Assembly (NCBI RefSeq): GCF_025917315.1 | Contig: NZ_CP080627.1 | Location: forward strand, 868,001 to 932,000 | Origin: Halomonas qaidamensis | GTDB taxonomy: Bacteria > Pseudomonadota > Gammaproteobacteria > Pseudomonadales > Halomonadaceae | Direction: 5' to 3' | Length of the DNA: 64,000 nt | Shown here: positions 44,827 to 53,481 of the stretch, piece by piece | How positions within the stretch are numbered: position 1 is the first letter of the stretch | How the letters are laid out: the number at the start of each line of letters is the position of its first letter | The notes under the pieces: model-generated | The model's input: only the letters and a program-made list of their open reading frames with translations | The model's database searches: none | Told to the model about the DNA's origin: nothing | Made by a program: the position numbers and the translations under genes

Positions 44827-47343
44827 GTGCGACAGCACTGGATAATTAATATCGTGTTAAGCGTTTTTTTAACGCTGTTCATAAGTCTGGCAACCCAGGC
44901 TCAAGCACAAGGTGTTTCTCTGCCTAGCCTGGGCGGCAGCAATAATGCATCAGAAGAGCAGAGCGTTAGTGATGAAAGTTTCCAAAGCTCGCTTAATGAT
45001 GTGATCTCAATGTTGGAGAACGAAGAGCAGCGTAAAGCGTTGCTGGACTCCCTGCGTGAATTACAGCTCACCACCGATGCAACCCAAGAGGACAAAATCG
45101 TCCATCAAGGTTTATTAGGTGCGTTAGCCGATACCCTGTCTGATATTGGTGAGCAGGCTCAGGCTGGTGATTCACCGATTGACGAATGGTCACGACAATT
45201 AGTCCAAGGGGCTGCCGATTTACGCGCATTAAATGATGGAGCCGACCAGGGTGAAGCGGTGCGTGCAGTGGCAGACGGTGCCGTTCTTGCGTTTGTTTGG
45301 GTGGTGCTGTTGGTCGTTATGATTGCGTTTGGTCGCTTAATCGCCACGCGGCGGGAATGGCCGCTGGACTTACCGCGAGACCCAAAAGCATGGCTACTGG
45401 CAATGCACTTTTTACGCCGTATGCTGCCTTGGGCGCTGTCATTCGCGATTACGTTGGGGATTGGGCAGATATTACCTTACAGCCCAGGGCGTACGGTTGT
45501 ATTGGTTATCGCTTATGTGTGTGTCTGTGGTCGTGCGTTATCGGTAGTGATTGAAACGGTCATCGCGTTTTTCAGCCGAGGCCACCGTTTTACAGCGGTA
45601 CAGGTGCTGCAACAAAAAGCCTTGCGCGGCCTGTTTGTGATTGGCGCATTAATTGCTTTGGGCGACGCAGTAAATTCCACTCGTTTGGTTGAGTTGTTGG
45701 GTAGTGAGCTTTCCAGTTTGGTTTCGGTCCTTGCGAATATGCTGGCGGCGCTGCTTTCGGCGCGCTTCATATTTAAGTTTAAACGACCTGTCCGCCATTT
45801 GATCTGTAACCGCCCTTACAAGCAGCGCCGGGATGCTAGCGCCGCCGTTGAAATGATTCGTGCACTGGGCGGCCTCTGGCATATTCCTGCGCTATTGCTG
45901 GTAGGCGGCTCATTATTGGCCATCTTTATTACCGTAGGAGATGTGGGTACAGCGCTTGCACGCTCGATTATTTCAGCAAGTTTATTGGTATTGACGTTAG
46001 TGGTGACGGGCTTGCTGAGACGTCAATCTGAGCGCTTAGGTAAACGCCGTCATCGTCGCCGTTACAGTCAGTATCGTAAGCGCTTAGAGCGCTTTGGCTT
46101 TGTACTTGCTCACCTTTGCGCCTGGATGGTGTTCGCTGAACTGTTTATGCAGGTTTGGGGCGGTTCGCTTTTTGGCCTTGGTCAACAAGCGGTAGCTAGT
46201 GCCCGCATTGGTCAAGCGTTGGTAAGCCTAGGGTCAACTATTTTACTGGCTTGGTTGGTATGGATATTTGCTGATACGGCGATTCAGCGGGCGCTAACGT
46301 CATCTGCGCGCTCTCGTGGTAGGCGAGTGAATCAAGCTAGGGCGCAAACCATTACGCCGATGATTCGTAATGTGATTTTTGTCACGATCTTGATTATCGC
46401 AGTCATTGCCGGGCTAGCAAATCTTGGGGTTAACGTTACGCCACTACTTGCGGGTGCGGGTGTTATCGGCTTGGCGATTGGTTTTGGTGCCCAAACGTTG
46501 GTGCAGGATTTAATCACCGGGATCTTTATTCTGATTGAAGATTCACTAGCCGTGGACGATTTCGTTCAGATTAATGGCCACATGGGGACTGTTGAGGGCT
46601 TAACGCTACGCACAGTGAAGCTGCGTGATTTGGATGGTGTTGTCCATATCATTACCTTTAGCCGTATTGAGTCGATTCATAACATGTCGCGCCAGTTCGG
46701 GATTGCGTTGATGCGGATTCGTATCCCATATGCGATGAAAATTGATGATGCGATTACGCTGATGCAAGAAACAGCGCAAGAGCTTCGCAAAGATCCTATG
46801 ATGCGCCACTATATTTGGTCACCCTTAGAAATGCAGGGTATCCAAGGGTTTGAGGATGGATGCCCCATTCTGCGAATGCGTTTTCGCACAGCGCCCGAAA
46901 TGCAGTGGGATGTATCGCGTGCCTTTAATCTTCTATTGAAGCAACGCATGGAAGCGCAGGAGATCGATCTGGGCGTACCACGTCTCAGTGTCAGCATGGA
47001 AGCACGCTCGGAAGATAGTAGGCAAGATCGTATGCCCGAAGAGAGCACGAAAACAGAGAGCATGAAAACAGAGAGCACTGGCACCGATTTCACGCTTGAC
47101 GAGCCGGGTGACCAGAGCGGGGGAGACAAGAGCTTGAGGGGAAAGACCAGCGATGAGGGCGGCGACAATAGCCCCCATAAGCGACCTACGCCACCAAAAC
47201 CCGCTCCGCGTCCGACAGAAGCAGAAATGCGCCGAGATGACCGAGAGCGGGCCGGATTATCATCCCATACCAAGCCCAAGGCCCAAGGTGAGCCCAAGGG
47301 CGAGTCCTATGCCAACGCCAAGGGTGAACAGGGTGATGAGTAA
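44827..47343 (+). CDS. Large MscS-family mechanosensitive channel
   Basis: An 838-residue inner-membrane channel opening on membrane tension to release solutes, expected in an organism facing osmotic shifts. A signal-like segment at the N-terminus is followed by a periplasmic helical domain, about ten membrane helices from residue 150 to 560, and the MscS pore and beta domain (LLAGAGVIGLAIGFGAQTLV near 540 and IEDSLAVDDFVQINGHMGTV near 568, in shortened form). The C-terminal 120 residues are a charged, low-complexity tail with repeated EST-KTES segments. It starts with GTG after CGGGAGTCAAAT. The tail coding region overlaps the convergent J-like gene by 84 bases. Confidence 0.88.
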   Translation: MRQHWIINIVLSVFLTLFISLATQAQAQGVSLPSLGGSNNASEEQSVSDESFQSSLNDVISMLENEEQRKALLDSLRELQLTTDATQEDKIVHQGLLGALADTLSDIGEQAQAGDSPIDEWSRQLVQGAADLRALNDGADQGEAVRAVADGAVLAFVWVVLLVVMIAFGRLIATRREWPLDLPRDPKAWLLAMHFLRRMLPWALSFAITLGIGQILPYSPGRTVVLVIAYVCVCGRALSVVIETVIAFFSRGHRFTAVQVLQQKALRGLFVIGALIALGDAVNSTRLVELLGSELSSLVSVLANMLAALLSARFIFKFKRPVRHLICNRPYKQRRDASAAVEMIRALGGLWHIPALLLVGGSLLAIFITVGDVGTALARSIISASLLVLTLVVTGLLRRQSERLGKRRHRRRYSQYRKRLERFGFVLAHLCAWMVFAELFMQVWGGSLFGLGQQAVASARIGQALVSLGSTILLAWLVWIFADTAIQRALTSSARSRGRRVNQARAQTITPMIRNVIFVTILIIAVIAGLANLGVNVTPLLAGAGVIGLAIGFGAQTLVQDLITGIFILIEDSLAVDDFVQINGHMGTVEGLTLRTVKLRDLDGVVHIITFSRIESIHNMSRQFGIALMRIRIPYAMKIDDAITLMQETAQELRKDPMMRHYIWSPLEMQGIQGFEDGCPILRMRFRTAPEMQWDVSRAFNLLLKQRMEAQEIDLGVPRLSVSMEARSEDSRQDRMPEESTKTESMKTESTGTDFTLDEPGDQSGGDKSLRGKTSDEGGDNSPHKRPTPPKPAPRPTEAEMRRDDRERAGLSSHTKPKAQGEPKGESYANAKGEQGDE

Positions 47344-47691
47344 CCATGGGCCTTTAAAACGTCTCCAGCGGTTATAAAGCGATACCGCTAGGCTAACGCG
47401 GTCAATCAGCTCATCATGGCGTGAGATGGCGTTATCGGGGGGCAGGGAAAAGTCATTGGCTACATTACCTTGCCAATGCGCTCCGTGGGTTAGCCCAAGC
47501 CTAGCCCGTAACTGGCCTATATCACTGACCGTTTTGTGGAGCTTGTTGTAAGCGTCGCGATGCTCTGCAACGCCCAGCACGGTTTCAGCATCTTGGCGCA
47601 GTGCGCTGTTTGGGCAGTGCGCCACCGCGTTTTCGATGTCTTGATCGCTCGCATCGGGTGTCAGAGCCAGTCGTTGATACAAGTCGCGCAT
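47260..47691 (-). CDS. Membrane protein with an HPD-less J-like domain
   Basis: A 143-residue protein. Residues 1-65 resemble a J domain (LYQRLALTPDASDQDIENAV, then AETVLGVAEHRDAYNKLH like the end of J domains) but the HPD tripeptide that activates Hsp70 is absent; the corresponding stretch reads AHCPNS. A C-terminal transmembrane segment rich in Gly and Leu (about 117-142) follows. Start taken at 47691; the frame is open to 47748. It lies 65 bases downstream of a true J-domain protein on the same strand. The last 84 bases overlap the convergent mscS-like gene. Function unknown. Confidence 0.7.
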   Translation of the reverse strand: MRDLYQRLALTPDASDQDIENAVAHCPNSALRQDAETVLGVAEHRDAYNKLHKTVSDIGQLRARLGLTHGAHWQGNVANDFSLPPDNAISRHDELIDRVSLAVSLYNRWRRFKGPWLLITLFTLGVGIGLALGLTLGLGLGMG

Positions 47692-47756
47692 AATGTTCGA
47701 GTTGATACTCGCCGTCGGTGTGGGCACTGAGCCCGTTAGTGTTAACACTAATCTGG

Positions 47757-48776
47757 TTAGGTGTTTTGCATTAAATAGTCATAGGCACTTTTGATCCGCT
47801 GAAAGCGCGTTGAGGCCATTGCGACTTGGTGTTCACTCGCCGAATAGAACCGGTCAGGATGGTGCAACTGTGCCATGCGTCGATAGGCGCGGCGTATATC
47901 GGCACGGTTCGCGCCAGGCGTCAGCCCTAATACCGCCAGCGCCCTAGTGGTTCTATCAGGGGGCGGTGAGGGGCGTTCTCCCTGTTGTTGTCGATGTTGT
48001 TGTCGCTGTTGGCGACGTGTTTCTTCCTGCTGAGTCTGCTCTTGTTGCCAGCGCTGACGCTCTTGCTGTTGGCTGTGTTCTTGTTGCTTGCGGCGCTCTT
48101 TTTGCTTGTTTTTTTCTTGCTTGGCCTGCTCCTTTTGGGCCTTTTCTCGGCGGGCTTCGTTTTGTTGGTGCTGTTTATTTTGCCGCTTTTGTTGCTGTTG
48201 TTCCGTTTTAGCACGTTGGCCCTGTTCTGCTTTTTCCTGAGCCTCTTTTGCCTTCTGCTCCGCAGCATGTGCATCGCGTGCTTTGCGCGCGTGATAGTCT
48301 GGATCATGCACTTGCCAATAAGCGTCTCGACTTGGATCCTCTGCCGGTGGTAGTGGCTTACCCATTAGCTCATGAAAAAGAGTGTTGAACGTGGCAGGCG
48401 TGACGTTTAGCAAGTCCGCAAGGAAACCTAGAATATAATGATTATTTAAGGATAAGTCGCCATCGTCGGTAGCAACAGTAATCGCTTGGTGAAGTATGCT
48501 TAGACTACGCTCGTTGGAACACTCTTTGCGCACCACCTCAGCCGCAAGCTGAATAGCTTGAAGGTCTTGGCTATGGGCAATACCCATCACTGGCCCAAGT
48601 TCGTGCCCGTGGCGAAATTGCGCGGTGACCTGGGCTAGACGGCGTCGCCGCTGGCCTTCGGTCACCTGTTGGCGATGCACAAGCACCCAAGCTAGCAATA
48701 GTAGTGTTGCCGTATCCACTTGGCTGCGGCTTTTTAGCAGCAACAGCTCAAAGGGTGAAAAACGGGCAATGGACAT
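47757..48776 (-). CDS. J-domain co-chaperone with TerB-like N-terminus
   Basis: A 339-residue protein: N-terminal helical TerB/DjlA-like domain (residues about 10-145), a coiled-coil of about 105 residues made almost wholly of Gln, Lys, Arg and Glu (roughly 165-270), and a C-terminal J domain (ALAVLGLTPGANRADIRRAY) with HHPDRF near 314 intact. It should stimulate DnaK ATPase and deliver a client; the coiled coil may bind the client. The ATG at 48776 follows GGAGCCAGGGA; the TTG six codons upstream is less likely. It precedes the HPD-less J-like membrane protein. Confidence 0.85.
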   Translation of the reverse strand: MSIARFSPFELLLLKSRSQVDTATLLLLAWVLVHRQQVTEGQRRRRLAQVTAQFRHGHELGPVMGIAHSQDLQAIQLAAEVVRKECSNERSLSILHQAITVATDDGDLSLNNHYILGFLADLLNVTPATFNTLFHELMGKPLPPAEDPSRDAYWQVHDPDYHARKARDAHAAEQKAKEAQEKAEQGQRAKTEQQQQKRQNKQHQQNEARREKAQKEQAKQEKNKQKERRKQQEHSQQQERQRWQQEQTQQEETRRQQRQQHRQQQGERPSPPPDRTTRALAVLGLTPGANRADIRRAYRRMAQLHHPDRFYSASEHQVAMASTRFQRIKSAYDYLMQNT

Positions 48777-48889
48777 TCCCTGGCTCCAAGGCAAAGACGG
48801 TGACCGCAGCGGTGTTTAAACAGGCCAGCCTGATAATGATTGGCCATGGTATATCATCGCGTTACGCAATGAAGTAGGAGATTCGTTAG

Positions 48890-50320
48890 GTGATCAATGT
48901 TGAGCGTAAAAACAGCTTTCAGCTGAGGCTCACTCGACGGCTCAAGGAAGAAACGTCGCACACGCTCGATGTTTACCTATTTGTGCCCAAAGAGCTTGGG
49001 CTTAGCACCCATGTTATTTCCGAAGAAGCGTTTTATCACGGCGCGATCAACGTTTCACGTACTTACTATAGTGATGAGTACCATTTGCCGCTGGTTCACA
49101 GCCGGTTAGCGAGCCGCAATCAGCTAGGCAGCGATTCTTATCGGCTAAGCTTAAGTTTATACGCTTACCAATACGTTGGTGCGTTAGAACGAACGACACA
49201 GGCAATGCTGGTTCGGGCTCGAAAACTGCGTCATGCCCCCAGCGATCAGCGCCAAGAGAGTGGTGAGTTCCAAGAACTCGCCGATGCTCTCCGTGATCAA
49301 CTCTATGAAATGAGCGATTTGAGCGAAGGCATTCTTAAACGGTTGCGTCGCAATTCGCCTACAGATGAGCGGCTCTATAAATACTTTGCCAATATCGATA
49401 ATTACCTTTCTTGGTTTACTGAGCAGCAGCTGTTGGCATTAGTAGCGCATATGCCTCGTGGTGGAGAATTTAGTGAGATTAAGCGCCGCTTTATCATTGT
49501 CTGCCAACGGGAAAGTGATTACCGAAAAGAGCAGGAGTATAACGCTGAGCGGGTAATGGACGACCCTACCCGTATGTCGAATAAAATGCGCTTGTTACGA
49601 CGACTTATTGAGCATCCAATTACGTTGAAACAGCGCGCCTTAGAGCTTGGCAGCGGCGAACAAAAAGCCGTAAAAGCATTGGCTACAGCAGTAGTAATGA
49701 CCTTTGTATCACTGGGTGTGCTCCATTTACGCAGCGTGCTGGGTGATGTTACGGCGCTGTTTGTGCTAGCAATGGCACTGCTTTATGCGATGCGGGAAGT
49801 GTTTAAAGACGATCTACGCAATACGTTATGGCGCTGGCTTCGACGTGGAAGGCCGAAATGGCGCCGTCAATATATTGACCCCACCCGTAATCAATCGGTC
49901 GGACGGCAGTTAGAGTGGTTCGACTATAAACGCTATGCTGCACTGGATGAAGATATTCAACAAATGCGTCGCCGCACAGTCGCTCAACGTGAGGAAGAGG
50001 TGCTTCATTACCGTTCCAGCTCACGTATGTCACCCACCCGGTTTTTAAGCGGCTACGAACATACCCGTGAAACGTTGCATATTGACCTTTCCATGCTGAC
50101 GCGCCTAATGAGCAAAGAGAAGCACTTCATTTACCGTTTGAAAGAAGGGCAGGCTGTTAGAGAGAGTGTTGAAAGGCGCCACCTGTTTAACTTGGTTATT
50201 CGTGAAACCGGGAGTGAAGACACAACCTACCTCGCTCGGTGGAAAGTGGTGGTGAGTCGCTCAGGTATTGTTGATGTCGAAAAAGTCGCTGAAGAAAATG
50301 TGGCTAAAGCCAACAAATAA
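48890..50320 (+). CDS. Membrane protein of unknown function
   Basis: A 476-residue protein I do not recognise. Residues 1-260 are charged and probably cytoplasmic, with a beta-rich start (SHTLDVYLFVPKELGL); two membrane helices lie at about 263-280 and 285-302 (ALATAVVMTFVSLGVLHL, DVTALFVLAMALLYAM), then a basic stretch (RWLRRGRPKWRRQY) and a cytoplasmic C-terminal domain to the end. Both termini facing the cytoplasm suggests a hairpin anchor. GTG start with AGGAG nine bases upstream. It is divergent from the J-domain gene and followed 127 bases later by a CBS-BON gene. Confidence 0.75.
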   Translation: MINVERKNSFQLRLTRRLKEETSHTLDVYLFVPKELGLSTHVISEEAFYHGAINVSRTYYSDEYHLPLVHSRLASRNQLGSDSYRLSLSLYAYQYVGALERTTQAMLVRARKLRHAPSDQRQESGEFQELADALRDQLYEMSDLSEGILKRLRRNSPTDERLYKYFANIDNYLSWFTEQQLLALVAHMPRGGEFSEIKRRFIIVCQRESDYRKEQEYNAERVMDDPTRMSNKMRLLRRLIEHPITLKQRALELGSGEQKAVKALATAVVMTFVSLGVLHLRSVLGDVTALFVLAMALLYAMREVFKDDLRNTLWRWLRRGRPKWRRQYIDPTRNQSVGRQLEWFDYKRYAALDEDIQQMRRRTVAQREEEVLHYRSSSRMSPTRFLSGYEHTRETLHIDLSMLTRLMSKEKHFIYRLKEGQAVRESVERRHLFNLVIRETGSEDTTYLARWKVVVSRSGIVDVEKVAEENVAKANK

Positions 50321-50447
50321 ACTGCGTTGGATCAATAGATTGCCACTGATGCTAGGCTCGCATAGCGAAATCTCCGGTTGCACACTAGTCTCAAAAGGTG
50401 AGCAATATAATTTGCGGCTGTAACCTTGCCGCCTGGAGGATGATACC

Positions 50448-51137
50448 GTGCAAGCTATCGACATTATGACACCCAACGTGGTGTGTGTAGGCCCTGACGC
50501 AAATGTGCGCGATATCGCACAGATGCTACTTGAACATCGCATTAGTGCCGTACCTGTGGTCGATGACGAGCGCAGGGTGTTAGGAATTGTAAGTGAAGGC
50601 GATTTGATGCGTCGCGTGAAGGATGAGACGGGTGATAACCGCTCTTGGTGGCTATCCCTTTTCAGTGCTGGCAAAGACGCAGGGGCATATATTAAATCTC
50701 ATGGTCGCAAGGCGCATGAAATAATGACCCCTAATCCATTAACCGTCGAAGAGAATGCACCGCTGCATACCATTGCTCGCCTATTAGAAAAGCACCATAT
50801 AAAACGTGTGCCAGTGGTAAGAGATGGAAAGTTAGTGGGTATCGTCAGTCGCGCAAACTTACTACAAGGAATTGCCAACGCGGTTGTTGCGCCGACCCAG
50901 TCGCCTGCGGACGATCGTTCTATTCGTGAAGCGATTCTCAAAGAGATCGACAGTAACACCGGCGTACGAACCGAAAGTTTCAGTGTGATTGTCGATGGTG
51001 GAGCCGTAGAAATTTGGGGGCTAGTCGAGTCTGCAGAACAGAAGCAAGCGGTGACTGTCGCGGCGGAAAATACACAGGGTGTAAAGAGTGTTGAAAATCA
51101 CCTTGGTATGATGCCACGCGGTGCAGGCTACTTCTGA
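50448..51137 (+). CDS. CBS-pair and BON domain protein
   Basis: A 229-residue cytoplasmic protein with two CBS motifs (residues 7-60 IMTPNVVCVGPDANVRDIA-type, and 91-145, IMTPNPLTVEENAPL), which bind adenine nucleotides, and a C-terminal BON domain at about 160-225 (VEIWGLVESAEQKQAVT). Such proteins are common in proteobacteria and linked to energy sensing or stress, with no fixed function. GTG start after CTGGAGGATGATACC. Ends at a strong terminator. Confidence 0.9.
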   Translation: MQAIDIMTPNVVCVGPDANVRDIAQMLLEHRISAVPVVDDERRVLGIVSEGDLMRRVKDETGDNRSWWLSLFSAGKDAGAYIKSHGRKAHEIMTPNPLTVEENAPLHTIARLLEKHHIKRVPVVRDGKLVGIVSRANLLQGIANAVVAPTQSPADDRSIREAILKEIDSNTGVRTESFSVIVDGGAVEIWGLVESAEQKQAVTVAAENTQGVKSVENHLGMMPRGAGYF

Positions 51138-51159
51138 GGCGTTTTTTCCTCACTTAGAC

Positions 51160-51190
51160 AGCTCGTCGCTTTGTGCGGCGAGCTTTTTTT
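51160..51190 (+). terminator. Intrinsic terminator of the CBS-BON gene
   Basis: AGCTCGTCGC (51160-51169), loop TTTGT, GCGGCGAGCT (51175-51184), then a run of T to 51190. Confidence 0.9.
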
Positions 51191-51769
51191 GTCAAACAAA
51201 TGATTGGCGATTGGGTGGTGAGAATGTCAAAAACTTCTTCACGAACTGTAACGTTTGGCAATGTGCAGAATGTCAAAATTTGTTAAACGTAAGGTAAGGG
51301 TTGTTCAGTGCTTCTTTCCGAGTTAGTGTCAAATCCGAAAAGCGGTGATGCTATATAAGGCGATAAGAGTTTTCTCTTTTTGGTTCGTGAGCACCCCGTC
51401 ATTCGTGAATAAATAGACAGTACGTGATTGATGTTTAGCCTGAAAGTTTTTTGGCTATTGCGTCAAACTTTACATTTTTATTTTGAAGCTTGGTTTGATT
51501 GTAGAGAGTATATGTAGATTAGTATTGGCTAAGGTAAGGTGCTGTAACGTGTCGTCTATTTAGGCGCTTTCCATAGCTTTTGATACAGAAAAATAAACAA
51601 TAAGCGTTCTAAAGAAGCGTGGTTTTCTATCATGGTTGTGCGGCTTTCTGTTGTATGAACGTTGCTACGATTTAATTAGCTAGCTAACAACAATCTTGTT
51701 GCGTAGTGTCGTAACTGGTGGGTGTTCAGCGGCTTTCTAGCGTATTGTGCCGAACAATACGGACTCACG
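51191..51769. other. AT-rich gene-free region
   Basis: About 580 bases without a supportable gene. The motif GTCAAA recurs at about 51192, 51227, 51272, 51329 and 51463, without regular spacing. A small RNA could be hidden here, but I see no terminator hairpin on the plus strand that would define one. Confidence 0.4.
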
Positions 51770-51958
51770 ATGGATGGAACATTTGAAATGGCTTTGACAC
51801 CCTTACAAAAAGAGACGTTAGCTAATGAGCTAATTGATGTTATGGAACGTTTTCAAAGCCATGTGGAAACCCATAGTGAGAGCTACGAAGCATTTATCAT
51901 GCAGCCTTCTCCTGATCATATCGTTATTAAAATCCAGCCATCAAAAGATACAGGCTGA
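51770..51958 (+). CDS. Small protein of unknown function
   Basis: A predicted 62-residue acidic protein: a helical middle (LTPLQKETLANELIDVMERF) and a C-terminal strand-like end (HIVIKIQPS). I do not recognise a family. Start is uncertain: ATG at 51770, ATG at 51788 or GTG at 51722 are all in frame and none has a strong ribosome site. It is preceded by a long AT-rich gap and followed by a terminator, so if real it is monocistronic. Confidence 0.5.
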   Translation: MDGTFEMALTPLQKETLANELIDVMERFQSHVETHSESYEAFIMQPSPDHIVIKIQPSKDTG

Positions 51959-52060
51959 GAGCGCTTTTATAGTTTAGTAGAATGATGTTGAAGTTGGTTC
52001 TATATGCATCAAGTTGAGTAACGATTGCTTGCTTCAGCATTAACGTAACTTTATAAAAAT

Positions 52061-52085
52061 AATCGGGCAAAAGTTTTGCCCGATT
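52061..52085. terminator. Bidirectional terminator between small gene and cdd
   Basis: AATCGGGCAAAA (52061-52072) and TTTTGCCCGATT (52074-52085) are perfect inverted repeats. T-rich sequence follows on the minus strand (end of the deo/cdd operon), with a short T-stretch on the plus strand. Confidence 0.85.
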
Positions 52086-52114
52086 TAGTCACGGTTTATG
52101 TAATTAATTACTTT

Positions 52115-52522
52115 TTAACGCGGTGGCAGTTGCTCGGGCCCGAAGGCGTCAGGCAGTAGTGTTTCCATGGTGTAAGTTTTTAGCACGTCGCCCTGGTGGG
52201 AAAGCACCATAATTTGCGTTTCTGGGGTAGCGAATTCACGGATGCGCTGGCGGCAGTCGCCGCAGGGGGTGCACAGGTGCTCACCTGGCCCCATCACGTA
52301 CACCTTGGCAAGCTCGCGCTGTCCAGCGGTAATCATGGCGGAAATCGCCGAGGCTTCCGCACACAGCCCCTTATAGTGCGCCACTTCCACGTTGGCGCCC
52401 GCAAACTGCTGACCATCCGGGCACTCCATTACCGCGGCCACCGGGTGATTAGAGTAGGGCGCATAAGCATTGCCCAAGGTGGTCAGCAGCGTGTCAACCA
52501 GTGCCTTATCCGCTTGGCTCAT
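52115..52522 (-). CDS. cdd: Cytidine deaminase
   Basis: A 135-residue zinc enzyme deaminating cytidine and deoxycytidine to uridine and deoxyuridine. Zinc ligands and the catalytic glutamate lie in LCAEASA near residue 53 and PCGDCRQ near 87, the tetrameric short-form pattern with three cysteines. GAGGATAATGCC precedes the ATG. Last gene of the nucleoside salvage operon, 23 bases after deoD; its product feeds uridine or deoxyuridine to phosphorolysis. Confidence 0.95.
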   Translation of the reverse strand: MSQADKALVDTLLTTLGNAYAPYSNHPVAAVMECPDGQQFAGANVEVAHYKGLCAEASAISAMITAGQRELAKVYVMGPGEHLCTPCGDCRQRIREFATPETQIMVLSHQGDVLKTYTMETLLPDAFGPEQLPPR

Positions 52523-52545
52523 GGCATTATCCTCATAAATGGCGA

Positions 52546-53271
52546 TTAGGCCTTAGCGGCATCGTCGCGCAGTACTGTGTCTAGCGCAATCGTCATCATA
52601 TCGTTGAAGGTGGTCTGGCGGTCGGCGCTGGAGAGCGAGTCACCTTTCAGAATATGGTCAGATACCGTGCAGATGGTTAGCGCGCGAGCGCCAAACTCTG
52701 CCGCCACGCCGTAAAGGCCTGCCGCTTCCATTTCCACACCCACGATGCCGTAGCGCTTGAGCAGTTCAGCCATTTCGGTTTGCGGGTTGTAGAACAGATC
52801 CGCTGAGAAGATATTGCCGACTTTTACCGGCACATTCTGCGCCTTGGCAGCTGCTACCGCGTGGCTGGTCAGCTCAAAGTCAGCGATGGCCGAGAAATCG
52901 TGGTCGTTAAAGCGCATACGGTTCACTTTGGAATCGGTGCAGGCACCCATGCCAATGACCACGTCACGCACGTTGACGTCGTCGCGCACCGCGCCGCAGG
53001 AACCCACACGAATAATCGACTTAACGCCGTAGTCGGTAATCAGTTCTTTGGCATAAATAGACACTGACGGTATGCCCATGCCGTGGCCCATGACCGAAAT
53101 TTCACGGCCCTGGTAAGTGCCGGTATAACCGAGCATGCTGCGTACATCGTTGACCTGACGAACATTTTCCAGGTAAGTGTCGGCGATGTACTTGGCGCGT
53201 AGCGGGTCGCCGGGCATCAGAACGGTATCCGCGAAATCGCCCATCTCAGCATTGATATGTGGTGTTGCCAT
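52546..53271 (-). CDS. deoD: Purine nucleoside phosphorylase, DeoD type
   Basis: A 241-residue enzyme that splits purine (deoxy)ribonucleosides with phosphate into base and (deoxy)ribose 1-phosphate. Family motifs: [10 protein letters not shown] near residue 20, [17 protein letters not shown] near 61, RVGSCGAV near 87 and [12 protein letters not shown] near 178. AGGAGCGTTTT precedes the ATG. It lies in the order deoB-deoD-cdd, but 210 bases after deoB with a structured element in the gap. Confidence 0.95.
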   Translation of the reverse strand: MATPHINAEMGDFADTVLMPGDPLRAKYIADTYLENVRQVNDVRSMLGYTGTYQGREISVMGHGMGIPSVSIYAKELITDYGVKSIIRVGSCGAVRDDVNVRDVVIGMGACTDSKVNRMRFNDHDFSAIADFELTSHAVAAAKAQNVPVKVGNIFSADLFYNPQTEMAELLKRYGIVGVEMEAAGLYGVAAEFGARALTICTVSDHILKGDSLSSADRQTTFNDMMTIALDTVLRDDAAKA

Positions 53272-53347
53272 AAAACGCTCCTATCTAAAAAATGATTGGC
53301 CCGAACAACCCTAGGCGGGGGCGCTGTAAACCCTTCCCTGGGCGCTA

Positions 53348-53420
53348 CTTTCGCCATCTGACCGCCATGGATGGCGGAAATGCCGGAATTGTTGGGAACA
53401 TTTTCCGGCCTTGGCGAAAG
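53348..53420 (-). promoter_or_regulatory. Three-way-junction RNA/DNA element between deoB and deoD
   Basis: An outer stem (CTTTCGCCA 53348-53356 with TGGCGAAAG 53412-53420) encloses two perfect hairpins: CCGCCAT/ATGGCGG (53362-53377) and GCCGGAA/TTCCGGC (53382-53409, the latter with an inner TGTT/AACA stem). No U-run follows on either strand. Possible roles are mRNA processing or stabilisation between operon halves. No family is recognised. Confidence 0.6.
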
Positions 53421-53481
53421 ACCCCCGCTACGGGTTGATACTGGCCTTGCACAATAGTGTGTAATGATTTGTCATCGGCCT

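Noticed and set aside
46809..47297. 162-codon open frame antisense to the mscS-like tail
   Set aside because: It mirrors the low-complexity C-terminal tail of the channel gene and has no independent support.
47985..48353. Leu-rich, membrane-like open frame on the plus strand
   Set aside because: It is the antisense image of the Gln/Lys-rich coiled coil of the J-domain gene, which turns into Leu/Phe codons in this frame.
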